Positions 17,587 to 27,747 are shown, numbered from the stretch's first letter. The stretch is 43,816 nucleotides of DNA from Kineosporia sp. NBRC 101731 (GCF_030269305.1 NZ_BSTC01000027.1:1-43816), one strand, 5' to 3'. Numbers and translations are program-made. The notes: generated by a model from the letters alone, not told the origin.

Positions 17587-18489
17587 GTGCCCGGAGTCAT
17601 GCGACAGCGCTTCACCGAGGTCACCGCCGAGCTGATCGACGCCAACCCGCACCTGGCCGTCCTCACCGCCGATCTCACCGCCAAGGCCTTCGACGAGGTC
17701 CGGGCTCGACACCCCGACCGCGTGATCAACGTCGGGATCCGCGAGCAGCTGCTGATCAGCGTGGCCGGCGGCCTGGCCCTGGCCGGGGTACGCCCGATCG
17801 CCCACAGCTTCGCGCCTTTCCTGGTGGAACGACCCTTCGAGCAGATCAAGCTGGACCTCAACCATCAGGGGGCCGGGGCGGTCCTGGTCAGTGCGGGCGG
17901 CTCGTACGACATCGCCAACGGCGGCCGCAGCCACCAGTCCCCCGGCGACGTCGCCCTGCTGTCCACGCTGCCCGACTGGACCATCGACGTACCCGGTCAT
18001 ACCGATGAGGCCGAGGCCCAGCTCAGGAAGGCGGTCACCACCGACAACCTGGTCTACCTCCGGCTGTCGAACCGCGAGAACAAGCGGGCCTACGCGGGTG
18101 CCGGGGACGGCTTCACCCCGTTGCGCACGGGCCGGCGGGGCGTGGTGCTGGCGGTCGGGCCGCTGGCCGACAACGTGCTCGCAGCGACTGAGGGCCTGGA
18201 CGTCACCGTGCTCTACGCCAACCGGATCCGCCCGTTCGCCGGCAAGGCCCTCCGGGCCTGCGCCGCCGAGCTCGAGGATCCGGCGATCGTGCTGGTCGAA
18301 CCGTACCTGGCCGGCACATCGGCGTCCGAGGTGACGACGGCCCTGCGCGGTCTGCGACACCGGATGCTCAGCCTGGGCGTGGCTCGTGAAGAACTGCGGC
18401 ACTACGGCAGCACCCGTCAGCACGACATCGCCCACGGCCTCGACGCGGCGGGGTTGCGCCGCAACGTCGTCGCCTTCCTCAACGAGTAA
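17587..18489 (+). CDS. Transketolase-like C-terminal subunit
   Basis: A 300-residue protein matching the pyrimidine-binding and C-terminal domains of transketolase/DXS: ADLTAKAF, RVINVGIREQLLISVAGGLA (with the catalytic Glu in IREQ), HSFAPFLVERPFEQIKLDLN and the GGSYDIANGGRSHQSPGDVA segment. Start is the GTG at 17587 with AGGAG six bases upstream; it lies 25 bases after the N-terminal subunit. Together the two make a complete thiamine enzyme. A housekeeping role is unlikely because of its place inside a biosynthetic operon. Confidence 0.87.
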   Translation: MPGVMRQRFTEVTAELIDANPHLAVLTADLTAKAFDEVRARHPDRVINVGIREQLLISVAGGLALAGVRPIAHSFAPFLVERPFEQIKLDLNHQGAGAVLVSAGGSYDIANGGRSHQSPGDVALLSTLPDWTIDVPGHTDEAEAQLRKAVTTDNLVYLRLSNRENKRAYAGAGDGFTPLRTGRRGVVLAVGPLADNVLAATEGLDVTVLYANRIRPFAGKALRACAAELEDPAIVLVEPYLAGTSASEVTTALRGLRHRMLSLGVAREELRHYGSTRQHDIAHGLDAAGLRRNVVAFLNE

Positions 18490-18499
18490 GGAAGACGCC

Positions 18500-19642
18500 A
18501 TGACCAGCACCCTGTCCGCCGACGAACTCCATCGGTACTCCCGGCACATCTCCATCGACTCCGTCGGGGTCGATGGACAGAGCCGGCTCAAGGCCGCCCG
18601 CATCCTCGTTGTCGGGGCCGGTGGCCTCGGCTCCCCCACTCTCATGTACCTGGCCGCGGCCGGCGTCGGGGTGATGGGGATCGTGGACGACGACGTCGTC
18701 GAGCGCTCCAACCTCCAGCGCCAGGTCATCCACGGAGAGTCGACAATGGGCACGCTCAAGGTGGAGTCGGCAAGCAGGCGGATGAAAGACATCAACCCCC
18801 TGGTCGAGGTGCGCCGCATCGCCGCACGGCTGACCGCCGCCAACTGCCTCGACATCCTGCGTGACTACGACGTGGTGATCGACGGTTCGGACAACTTCCC
18901 CACCCGGTACCTGGTCAACGACGCTTGCCACTTCCTCGGCATCCCGTGCGTGTGGGGGTCAGTCTTCCAGTTCACCGGCCAGGCCAGCGTCTTCAACCAG
19001 AAGGCCGGGCCCTGTTACCGCTGTCTCTATCCCCAGGCGCCGCCGCCGGAACTGGCTCCCAGTTGCGCGGAGGGCGGGGTCTTCGGGGCGCTGTGCGCCT
19101 CGGTCGCGGCAGTGCAGGCCACCGAGGCGATCAAACTCGTCCTAGGCCACGGGCGTCCCCTCGTGGGTAGGCTCTGGCTTTACGACGGGTCCGAGGCCGA
19201 AACACAGGTACTGAAGGTGCACAAGGACCCGCAGTGTCCCCTGTGCGGCTCCGCGGCTACCATCACCGACCTGACCGACCTCAGCTACGTGTGCGCCGCC
19301 CCGGTGGCCACGCCGGTCGAGATGATCTCCCCTGAGACGCTGGCCCAGCGGCTTGAACGGCGGCACCGGGACGAGGATGACTTCCTGCTTTTGGACGTCC
19401 GTGAGCAGTTCGAGTGGGACATCGTCCACATCGACGGGGCCCGCCTGGTCCCTCAGGGACAGGTCCCCGCCCAGTCCGCCAGTTTTCCGGCCGACCGGGA
19501 GATTATCGTCTACTGCAAGAGCGGGGGCCGGTCGGAGAAGGTGGCCCGGTCCCTCAAGCGTGACTTCGCAAGGGTTCTCAATCTGGACGGTGGAGTGCTG
19601 GCCTGGGCGGCGAAGGTCGATCCCTCCCTGCCCGTGTACTGA
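18500..19642 (+). CDS. MoeZ-like protein: ThiF/E1 adenylyltransferase fused to rhodanese
   Basis: A 380-residue two-domain protein. Residues about 1-260 are an E1-like domain with ILVVGAGGLGSPTLMYLAAA (nucleotide site), DGSDNFPTRYLVND and two zinc CxxC pairs (CYRCLY and CPLCG). Residues about 285-380 are a rhodanese domain with LLLDVREQFEWDIVHI and the active-site loop YCKSGGRS (Cys nucleophile). The family adenylates the C-terminal glycine of a small sulfur carrier and converts it to a thiocarboxylate. The next gene encodes such a carrier, so the pair is probably a dedicated sulfur supply for thioamidation. ATG at 18500, with an AAGGAAG-type site upstream. Confidence 0.9.
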   Translation: MTSTLSADELHRYSRHISIDSVGVDGQSRLKAARILVVGAGGLGSPTLMYLAAAGVGVMGIVDDDVVERSNLQRQVIHGESTMGTLKVESASRRMKDINPLVEVRRIAARLTAANCLDILRDYDVVIDGSDNFPTRYLVNDACHFLGIPCVWGSVFQFTGQASVFNQKAGPCYRCLYPQAPPPELAPSCAEGGVFGALCASVAAVQATEAIKLVLGHGRPLVGRLWLYDGSEAETQVLKVHKDPQCPLCGSAATITDLTDLSYVCAAPVATPVEMISPETLAQRLERRHRDEDDFLLLDVREQFEWDIVHIDGARLVPQGQVPAQSASFPADREIIVYCKSGGRSEKVARSLKRDFARVLNLDGGVLAWAAKVDPSLPVY

Positions 19643-19665
19643 TCTCGCGACGACTGGAGACCTCC

Positions 19666-19962
19666 ATGGACACCACCAGCACCGGCACCGACGTCCCGAT
19701 CAGCCTGCCCCGCGTGATGCAATCCGCGGCCGGGGGGCGCAGCACCGTGCTGGTACGAGCCGGGACGGTCGGCGAGGCCGTGGACGCCCTCGTCGACCAG
19801 CACCCGGATCTGAGCCATCTCCTGCTGACACCCGAACGCGATGTCAACCGGTTCGTCAACATCTACATCGACGCCGACGACGTCCGCTTCCTTCAGGGCT
19901 TGGACACGACCATCGTTGCGGGGCAACGCATCACGCTGATCAGCGCGGTCGCCGGCGGCTGA
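19666..19962 (+). CDS. MoaD/ThiS-type sulfur-carrier protein
   Basis: A 98-residue ubiquitin-fold carrier ending in the required Gly-Gly (ITLISAVAGG). The body has the MoaD pattern: VISLPRVM-like start (VPISLPRVMQSAAGG), VGEAVDALVDQHPDL and NRFVNIYIDADDVRFLQGLD. The ATG has GGAG six bases upstream and lies 23 bases after the E1/rhodanese gene. In the family the terminal glycine carries a thiocarboxylate. Here it most plausibly hands sulfide to YcaO/TfuA, though a molybdopterin or cysteine-synthase role cannot be excluded from sequence alone. Confidence 0.9.
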   Translation: MDTTSTGTDVPISLPRVMQSAAGGRSTVLVRAGTVGEAVDALVDQHPDLSHLLLTPERDVNRFVNIYIDADDVRFLQGLDTTIVAGQRITLISAVAGG

Positions 19963-19974
19963 CCGGCCTCCGGT

Positions 19975-20502
19975 TCAGTTGCCCAGGGTGAGTTCCCAGA
20001 GCAGACCGTCTCGCCAGGCACCGTCGACAAAGATGTGTTCGTGGGCAATCCCGTAAGGGGAGAATCCGACGGCCTTCAGGACCCGTTGTGAGGGGAGATT
20101 CTCGAGTTGTGTGCTCGCCTCGGCCCGGTGCAAACCGAGTTCCTCGGCCATCCGTTCCAGCAGCAAGGCAGCGGCCCGCCGGGCGTGACCCCGGTTCTGG
20201 TGTGGGGTTCCGATCCAGTAGCCCACCGATCCCTTACGGAACGGGCCGGCGATGATCGAACCCACCGTGGCCTGGCCGATCACGACCCCATCGGCCAGCA
20301 CGACCCCGGGCCAGGTGAGGCCCTCCCGGTGCTGGTCGAGCAGCCGCCCGATCCGCGCGGACTGGCCGACGGCGGTGTAATACCCGTCCGGCTGGGCCGG
20401 TTCCCAGCGGGCGAACGCAGCTCGGTCCCGGGCCAGATGGGTGCTCAGGGCCTCGGCGTCCGAGGGCTCGACCAACCGGATGTCTGTTCTTTCTTCACCC
20501 AT
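19975..20502 (-). CDS. RimJ/RimL-type GNAT acetyltransferase
   Basis: A 175-residue N-acetyltransferase: TDIRLVEPSDAEALSTHLAR at the start, then GSVGYWIGTPHQNRGHARRA (acetyl-CoA-binding A motif) and NLPSQRVLKAVGFSPYGIA. Substrates in the family are ribosomal N-termini or small amines. It sits on the opposite strand between the sulfur-carrier and exporter genes, so it may tailor or detoxify the product, or be unrelated. The start is uncertain: the ATG at 20500-20502 begins just before the conserved part, and ATGs further upstream have no better ribosome site. Confidence 0.75.
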   Translation of the reverse strand: MGEERTDIRLVEPSDAEALSTHLARDRAAFARWEPAQPDGYYTAVGQSARIGRLLDQHREGLTWPGVVLADGVVIGQATVGSIIAGPFRKGSVGYWIGTPHQNRGHARRAAALLLERMAEELGLHRAEASTQLENLPSQRVLKAVGFSPYGIAHEHIFVDGAWRDGLLWELTLGN

Positions 20503-20564
20503 GTAAGGCAGCATAACGGTCGTCCAGGGCGGGAAGTCGCGCTCTTGGCCGCGGCGGTGGGCCC

Positions 20565-21812
20565 GTGAGCTGGGTGCGTGACGTGCTCGTGGATCCACGC
20601 ATGCGGCGCCTGGCCGCCATCCAGCTCATCGACGCGGTCGGCAGCGGCGTCTTCCTGGCCGGGAGTTCGGTGCTCTACGTGAAGATCTTCGGTTTCTCCG
20701 CCGGTCAGGTCGCAACCGGGCTGTCCCTGGCCGGTTTTGCCGGGCTGATCGCCACGTCGGTGATGGGCCAGGTGGCCGACCGACTGGGCCACAAGCACGT
20801 GCTGCTGGTGCTGACCGCCTTGCAGTGCATCAGTTATCTGCTCTTCTTCCTGGTCGACGCGTTCTGGCAGTTCACGCTCCTGGTGGCGGCGATCTCGTTC
20901 CTGGACTTCGGCAAGGCCAGCGCCTTCAACGCCGTGATCGCAGAGGCCACCTCCACCGGTGACAGCGTAGTGCGCAACAAGGCCGCCCTCCGATCCGTAT
21001 TCAACGCCGGGTTCTTCGGCGGGTCATCCCTCGCCGCGGCCGCGGTCGGCCTGCGTTCGGGGCATCTCCTGGCCATCTTCGTCGGGACCAACGCCTTCTC
21101 GTACCTGGCCTGCGTCCTCCTGGTCCGGGTCCTTCCGCCTCCGCGGAACGCCCCTCGGGCTCTGGGGAGTCGCCGGTTCACCGCCCTGCGCGACCTCCGG
21201 TTCCTTTACGTGGTGGCACTCACCACGCTCCTCGGGTTGCATGGGTCAATCATGACGGTGGCCATGCCGTTGTGGGTCCTCGGGCATACCTCCATCGATC
21301 CGGCCGCCATCGGCGCGTTGTTCGCACTGAACACCGTGCTGTCGGTGACCCTGCAGGTGTACGCGGCTCGGGGAACGGAGCAGGTGCGGGGGTCGGCCCG
21401 GGCCGCGCGGCAGTCGAGCTGGTTGGTCGCAACCGGCTGCGTGGGCATCGCCGTCACCGCCGGACTGGGTCAACTCGGAGGCACAATTGCCCTGGCCGTG
21501 GCCGTTCTCGTGCTGACCGGCGGCGAACTGCGTCAAGCGGCCAGCCGGTGGGGGATGTCGTTCGCGCTGGCCCCCGAGTCGGCGCGGGCCGAATATCTTG
21601 GCGCCTTCAACATCTGCGTCGCAGCTGGCAGCATCGTGGGACCGGCCCTGACCGTCTTCCTGACCACGCATCTGGGTTGGGTGGGCTGGATCGTCCTGGC
21701 TTCCATCGTCCTCCTGGCCGGGGTCGCCGTCGGCCCGGCCGCCATGATCAACGCGACGCGAGGGGTCGACAGCGGCCTGCTCGCGCCCTCTGTCGTGGGC
21801 CACCACGCGTAG
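20565..21812 (+). CDS. MFS transporter, probable product exporter
   Basis: A 415-residue major-facilitator protein with about 12 hydrophobic segments. The signature between helices 2 and 3 is present as SVMGQVADRLGHKHVLLVLT, and the second half begins near LRFLYVVALTTLLGLHGSIM. It follows the sulfur-carrier gene on the same strand, with only the reverse-strand acetyltransferase between. Exporters of this type commonly end RiPP clusters. Start GTG at 20565; an ATG at 20601 is a possible alternative. Confidence 0.8.
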   Translation: MSWVRDVLVDPRMRRLAAIQLIDAVGSGVFLAGSSVLYVKIFGFSAGQVATGLSLAGFAGLIATSVMGQVADRLGHKHVLLVLTALQCISYLLFFLVDAFWQFTLLVAAISFLDFGKASAFNAVIAEATSTGDSVVRNKAALRSVFNAGFFGGSSLAAAAVGLRSGHLLAIFVGTNAFSYLACVLLVRVLPPPRNAPRALGSRRFTALRDLRFLYVVALTTLLGLHGSIMTVAMPLWVLGHTSIDPAAIGALFALNTVLSVTLQVYAARGTEQVRGSARAARQSSWLVATGCVGIAVTAGLGQLGGTIALAVAVLVLTGGELRQAASRWGMSFALAPESARAEYLGAFNICVAAGSIVGPALTVFLTTHLGWVGWIVLASIVLLAGVAVGPAAMINATRGVDSGLLAPSVVGHHA

Positions 21813-21837
21813 TTCCTCACTTGCGAAAGGCACGTCC

Positions 21838-23280
<1,443 letters not shown>

Positions 23281-23428
23281 TGGATCGGATCTTCGGCTCC
23301 CCCATCCGGTGCGAGCGCTGTCACGGCCCGTTCCACCGCGCCGCTGCGCACCCGGGTCGTTGCCCGGGTGGTTGTTTGACGAAACCTGGATCTGTCTTGG
23401 CTTTTTCAGGACCGGGCCGTGTGGGGTT

Positions 23429-24451
23429 TCACAGACGGACGAGGGCCTTGATGGCGCGGCGCTCGTCCATGGCCTGGTACCCCTCGGCGATGTCTTCCAG
23501 AGCGACCTCGAGGTCGAAGACCTTCCCGGGCTCGATCGTGCGGTCCCAGATCAGCTGGATCAGTTCGGGCAGGAACTGACGCACCGGGGCGGGGCCGCCG
23601 TGCAGGTGCACGTGGGAGTAGAACATCTCCTCGCCGGGCAGGCTCACGTCGTGGGCGACACCGACGTAGCCGACGTGCCCGCCGGCGCGGGTCGAGCGGA
23701 TGGCCTGCATCATCGATTCCTGGGTGCCGACGGCCTCGATGACCGAGTGCGCGCCGAGCCCATCGGTGAGTTCCTTGATCTTGGCCACGCCCTCGTCGCC
23801 GCGTTCGGTGACGATGTCGGTCGCACCGAACTCCAGGGCGAGCTTCTGGCGGGAGGCGTGACGGCTCATCGCGATGATGCGTTCGGCACCCAGCTGCTGG
23901 GCGGCCAGGACCGCCAGCAGCCCGACCGCGCCGTCACCGACCACGGCGACGGTCTTGCCCGGGCCCGCCTGGGCCGCTACGGCACCGAACCAGCCGGTGC
24001 CCAGGACGTCGGAGGCGGCCATGAACGAGGGGATGAGCTCGGCGTCGGGAATGGCGGGGGTCGCGACCAGGGTGCCGTCGGCCAGTGGGACACGCAGCAG
24101 TTCGGCCTGCGCGCCGCCGGCGCCGACGAACTCGCGGTGGATGCAGGAGGTCTGGTAGCCGGCCCGGCAGATGTCACAGGTGTTGTCCGAGGCGAAGAAC
24201 GAGCCGACGACGAAGTCGCCGATCTTGACGTTCTTCACGTCCTCGCCGACCTCCTCGACGATGCCGACGTACTCGTGGCCCATCGGGGTCGGCTGGTGCA
24301 CCGGGTTGATCCCGCGGAAGTCCCACAGGTCCGATCCGCACACGCAGGTGGCGGACAGGCGAATGATGGCGTCGCTCGGGTGAGCGATCCTCGGGTTCTC
24401 GCGCTCTTCGACGCGGACGTCGCCGGGGGCGTAGATGACAGCACCACGCAT
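23429..24451 (-). CDS. Zinc-dependent alcohol dehydrogenase (MDR family)
   Basis: A 340-residue medium-chain dehydrogenase. The zinc-site Cys region is SATCVCGSDLWDFRG, followed by PTPMGHEYVGIVEEVG; the structural zinc loop is ASDNTCDICRAGYQTSC, and the nucleotide fold has VAVVGDGAVGLLAVLAA. The start is the ATG at 24449-24451, with AAGGAG about 10 bases upstream; the longer open frame upstream overlaps the divergent regulator and is not coding. It is divergent from the XRE-type gene at 24659, which probably regulates it. Confidence 0.9.
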   Translation of the reverse strand: MRGAVIYAPGDVRVEERENPRIAHPSDAIIRLSATCVCGSDLWDFRGINPVHQPTPMGHEYVGIVEEVGEDVKNVKIGDFVVGSFFASDNTCDICRAGYQTSCIHREFVGAGGAQAELLRVPLADGTLVATPAIPDAELIPSFMAASDVLGTGWFGAVAAQAGPGKTVAVVGDGAVGLLAVLAAQQLGAERIIAMSRHASRQKLALEFGATDIVTERGDEGVAKIKELTDGLGAHSVIEAVGTQESMMQAIRSTRAGGHVGYVGVAHDVSLPGEEMFYSHVHLHGGPAPVRQFLPELIQLIWDRTIEPGKVFDLEVALEDIAEGYQAMDERRAIKALVRL

Positions 24452-24658
24452 GAGTGGGTTTCTCCTTCTTGGCGGGCTGATCCCGCATGTTCTGGATGCG
24501 CAGGGCTGCGGGCTGACCAGGTGCCGTACTCGACAGCCGGGCTCCGGGGTGTCCTGCTCTTCGACGCTACGGCGGTTCCGGGGTGGGGTGGGAGGCCCTC
24601 TTGGACCCCCGCAGGTCAGGGCCTCCCACGGTCCGGGGAACGGGCGTAGCGTCTGAGC

Positions 24659-25585
24659 GTGGACAAGCACGAGATTCGCGAGTTCCTGGTCACCAGACGT
24701 GCCCGGGTCACCCCGGAACAAGCTGGTCTGCCCACGTTCGGTGGCGAGCGGCGGGTGCCGGGTCTGCGCCGGGAAGAAGTCGCGATGCTCGCCGGTGTGA
24801 GCGTGGATTACTACACTCGTCTGGAGCGAGGCAAGCTCGGGGGTGCATCCGAGAGCGTCATCGAGGCGATTGCCCGGGCCCTGCAGCTGGACGATGCCGA
24901 GCGCGAGCACCTGTTCGACCTCGCTCGCGCCGTGGAGGCGACCCGCTCGCGTCGCCCGCATGTGCGTCCTCAGCCTGTGGTGCGTCTTTCGATTCAGCGG
25001 GTCCTGGACGGGATGGACGTTCCTGCTGTCGTGCGCAACGCCCGCCTGGATCTGGTCTCGGCCAACGAGATGGGCCGAGCCTTGTACGCGCCCCATTTCG
25101 ACACCGACCGGACGGCGAACATCGCGCGGTTCATCTTCCTCGATCCGCGCGCCCGGGACTTCTACCCCGAGTGGGAGGGCGCCGGTGAGATCAGTGCCTC
25201 GATGCTCCGCATCGAGGCCGGCCGCAATCCCCTGGACGCCGACCTGACCGCCCTGATCGGCGAACTGTCAACCCTCAGCCTCGCGTTCCGTGAGCTCTGG
25301 GCCCGGCACAACGTCCATCTGCACCAGACCGGCTCCAAGCACTTCCGTCACCCCGTCGTCGGCGAACTGCACCTGGTCTTCGATGCCCTGGAGCTTCCCG
25401 CAGAACGCGGCCTGGCCATCGACACCTTCAGCGCCGAATCCGGTAGCCCTTCCGAGGACGCGCTGCGTCTCCTGGAGGCCTGGACCGCAACCCGGCTGAC
25501 GGAACACAGCACCGCATGGGTAGCGGCAACCAACCGTGCTGACTCCCCGCGCGGTGCCCGCCCCGTCACCAACGACCAGGACTGA
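24659..25585 (+). CDS. XRE-family regulator with MmyB-like ligand-binding domain
   Basis: A 308-residue regulator. The N-terminal HTH is RRVPGLRREEVAMLAGVSVD then YYTRLERGK, the standard actinobacterial MmyB-like form. The C-terminal domain (about 100-290) contains LDLVSANEMGRALYAP and HNVHLHQTGSKHFRHPVVGE, typical for this fatty-acid/small-ligand-binding fold. Start GTG at 24659. It is transcribed away from the alcohol dehydrogenase across a 207-base intergenic region, an arrangement usual for this regulator type with reductase genes. Confidence 0.9.
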   Translation: MDKHEIREFLVTRRARVTPEQAGLPTFGGERRVPGLRREEVAMLAGVSVDYYTRLERGKLGGASESVIEAIARALQLDDAEREHLFDLARAVEATRSRRPHVRPQPVVRLSIQRVLDGMDVPAVVRNARLDLVSANEMGRALYAPHFDTDRTANIARFIFLDPRARDFYPEWEGAGEISASMLRIEAGRNPLDADLTALIGELSTLSLAFRELWARHNVHLHQTGSKHFRHPVVGELHLVFDALELPAERGLAIDTFSAESGSPSEDALRLLEAWTATRLTEHSTAWVAATNRADSPRGARPVTNDQD

Positions 25586-25737
25586 GCTCGCTCGTCACCG
25601 CCGATCCCCTCTGCCCAGGTGCGGCCGCTGCGCGCATCCATGCAGGTGCCCGAGCACCATCGATGCCCTCGCCACGCCGTCGCCGCTGAGCGATCGGGAA
25701 CGCGGCCTGCCCGAACCTGCGGCTCTGGCGCCGGTTC

Positions 25738-26172
25738 TCAGCCCACGGAGTCGGCGGAGATACCGACAGGAGCGACCAGGACAGCCGCCAGAGCATTGAG
25801 GGCTTCGGGAACGAGCGTGAAGTAGGCCCAGACCCCGCGCTTGTCACGAGTCAAGAGCCCGGCCTCGACCAGGACCTTCAGGTGGTGCGAGACGGTGGGC
25901 TGGCTCAGTCCTAGCGGCTCGATCAGGTCGCATACGCACGCCTCGCCGCCTTCGTGCGCGGCCACCAGGGACAGCAGCCGCAGCCGGGCCGGGTCGGCAA
26001 TGGCCTTGAGCGTGCGCGCCAGCTTCGCGGCCTCCTGCGCGTCCAGCGGCTGCCTGGCCAGCGGAGCACAACACGCAGCACCAGGTTCCACATCCACCTG
26101 CGGCTGGTCCGGCTGTGTCCGCGAGGCCAGCGGCAGAGTCCTGACCGGCGTGATGGCAGGAGTGATGCTCAT
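25738..26172 (-). CDS. arsR: ArsR/SmtB-family arsenical repressor
   Basis: A 144-residue winged-helix repressor. The DNA-binding part is LGLSQPTVSHHLKVLVEAGL, and the metalloid site is probably the CVC pair in GGEACVCDLIEPLG; a further CC occurs near the N-terminus (GAACCAPLARQPLD). It is divergent from the Acr3 gene, and the intervening 102 bases contain palindromes suited to an ArsR operator. Binding of As(III) should release it and induce the operon. Confidence 0.92.
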   Translation of the reverse strand: MSITPAITPVRTLPLASRTQPDQPQVDVEPGAACCAPLARQPLDAQEAAKLARTLKAIADPARLRLLSLVAAHEGGEACVCDLIEPLGLSQPTVSHHLKVLVEAGLLTRDKRGVWAYFTLVPEALNALAAVLVAPVGISADSVG

Positions 26173-26195
26173 ACCTCACTATGCCATGGACATTC

Positions 26196-26223
26196 ATCGA
26201 CGTCGATATTGACAGCCGTCAAT
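26196..26223. promoter_or_regulatory. Candidate ArsR operator palindromes
   Basis: Two adjoining perfect inverted repeats lie between arsR and acr3: ATCGACGTCGAT (26196-26207) and ATTGAC-AGCC-GTCAAT (26208-26223). A related half-site run, AGACAGTCATCAATG, follows at about 26245-26259. ArsR proteins typically bind imperfect 'ATCAA...TTGAT' palindromes that overlap the promoter, so the second repeat is the best candidate. Confidence 0.6.
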
Positions 26224-26274
26224 GCCCACTGTCAGGGTAGACATAGACAGTCATCAATGAGAGGAACGTGCCTG

Positions 26275-27393
26275 ATGAGCGACCTGGTCGCCGAGAACCC
26301 GCAGGGCGCCCCGGACGCCCCGGTGCTGGCACGCTTGTCGGTGCTGGACCGGTTCCTGCCGGTGTGGATCATCGCTGCCATGGCCCTGGGCCTGCTGCTG
26401 GGCCGGTTGATCCCGGGTCTGGACGATGCCCTCAGTGCCGTGGAGGTCGGCTCGGTCAGCTTGCCGATCGCGGTGGGGCTGCTCCTGATGATGTACCCGG
26501 TCCTGGCCAAGGTCCGCTACTCCGAGACCGCCCGCATCGCCGCCGACCGTCGGCTCATGATCAGCTCGCTGGTGCTGAACTGGCTGATCGGCCCGGCGCT
26601 GATGTTCGCACTGGCCTGGCTGCTGCTGCCCGATCAGCCCGAGTACCGCACCGGCCTGGTGATCGTCGGCCTGGCCCGGTGCATCGCGATGGTCCTGATC
26701 TGGAACGACCTCTCCTGCGGGGACCGGGAGGCCGCGGCGGTGCTGGTGGCGATCAACTCGCTGTTCCAGATCGTCGCGTTCGCTGCTCTGGGCTGGTTCT
26801 ACCTGCAGGTCCTGCCCGGTTGGCTGGGCCTGGAGACCACCAGCGCGGACTTCTCCGTGGGCGCCATCGTCATCTCGGTCCTGGTGTTCCTGGGCATCCC
26901 GCTGGTGGCCGGGTTCGCGACCCGCACGCTGGGAGAACGGGCCCGCGGCCGGGCCTGGTACGAGGAGCGCTTCCTTCCCCGGATCGGGCCAGTGGCCCTG
27001 TACGGGCTGCTGTTCACGATCGTGATGCTCTTCGCCCTGCAGGGCGATGCCATCACCTCCCAGCCCGGTGACGTGGCCCGGATCGCGCTGCCGCTGCTGG
27101 CCTACTTCCTGATCATGTTCGCCGGGTCCTTCGCCCTGGGCCGGGCCATCGGCCTGAGCTACGCCAAGACCTCCACCCTGAGCTTCACCGCCACCGGCAA
27201 CAACTTCGAGCTGGCCATCGCGGTGTGCATCGGCACCTTCGGCGTCACCTCCGGGCAGGCCCTGGCCGGAGTGGTGGGCCCCTTGATCGAGGTGCCGGTC
27301 CTGGTCGCCCTGGTCTACGTGGCCCTGTGGGCCGGACGGCGCTTCTTCCCCGGTGATCCCACCGTCCCCACCCCCACGGTCAGGAACCGATGA
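26275..27393 (+). CDS. acr3: Acr3-type arsenite efflux permease
   Basis: A 372-residue membrane protein with about ten helices, pumping As(III) out of the cell. The conserved Cys is in VGLARCIAMVLIWNDLSCGD, and the later TATGNNFELAIAVCIGTFGV segment contains the conserved Glu. Start is the ATG at 26275 with GAGAGG upstream; the long upstream open frame overlaps the arsR region and is not coding. The stop overlaps the start of a broken arsC (ATGA). Family and function are clear. Confidence 0.95.
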   Translation: MSDLVAENPQGAPDAPVLARLSVLDRFLPVWIIAAMALGLLLGRLIPGLDDALSAVEVGSVSLPIAVGLLLMMYPVLAKVRYSETARIAADRRLMISSLVLNWLIGPALMFALAWLLLPDQPEYRTGLVIVGLARCIAMVLIWNDLSCGDREAAAVLVAINSLFQIVAFAALGWFYLQVLPGWLGLETTSADFSVGAIVISVLVFLGIPLVAGFATRTLGERARGRAWYEERFLPRIGPVALYGLLFTIVMLFALQGDAITSQPGDVARIALPLLAYFLIMFAGSFALGRAIGLSYAKTSTLSFTATGNNFELAIAVCIGTFGVTSGQALAGVVGPLIEVPVLVALVYVALWAGRRFFPGDPTVPTPTVRNR

Positions 27394-27670
27394 CGAACGA
27401 GCAGATCAACACCACGGATGGCACCGACGGCCAGGTCGTGGTCCCTTCCCCCAGCCGCTGACCGATGAAGTCGTCCAGGCCGCCGACATGGTCACCACCA
27501 GGGGCTGCAGCGATGCCTGCCCCATCCAACCGGGCAAACGGTACGAGAACTGGGACGTGGCCAACCCCTTCGGCCAGAACCTGGACGCGGTACGCGCCAT
27601 CCGCGGCGAGATCGAAGCCCACGTGCACCGGCTACTGGCCGATCTTCTCCCCAAGACAGCTACGCACTGA
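27390..27670 (+). pseudogene. Arsenate reductase gene with internal deletion
   Basis: The ATG at 27390 (overlapping the acr3 stop) gives only MTNEQINTTDGTDGQVVVPS before a stop at about 27460. The next frame immediately continues with PQPLTDEVVQAADMVTTRGC, then SDACPIQPGKRYENWDVANP and a normal ArsC end (HVHRLLADLLP). The catalytic N-terminal part (the 'CVHNAGRSQMA' block present in the copy at 29412) is missing, so a deletion of roughly 60-70 codons plus frame change destroyed this gene. The missing part explains why a second, intact arsC is needed downstream. Confidence 0.8.
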
Positions 27671-27747
27671 AGCACCGGCACTGAGCTGGCACCACCGACC
27701 CATCGACGGACGAACCTGCTGAGCCACCTACCGAGGAGGCACTTCCC

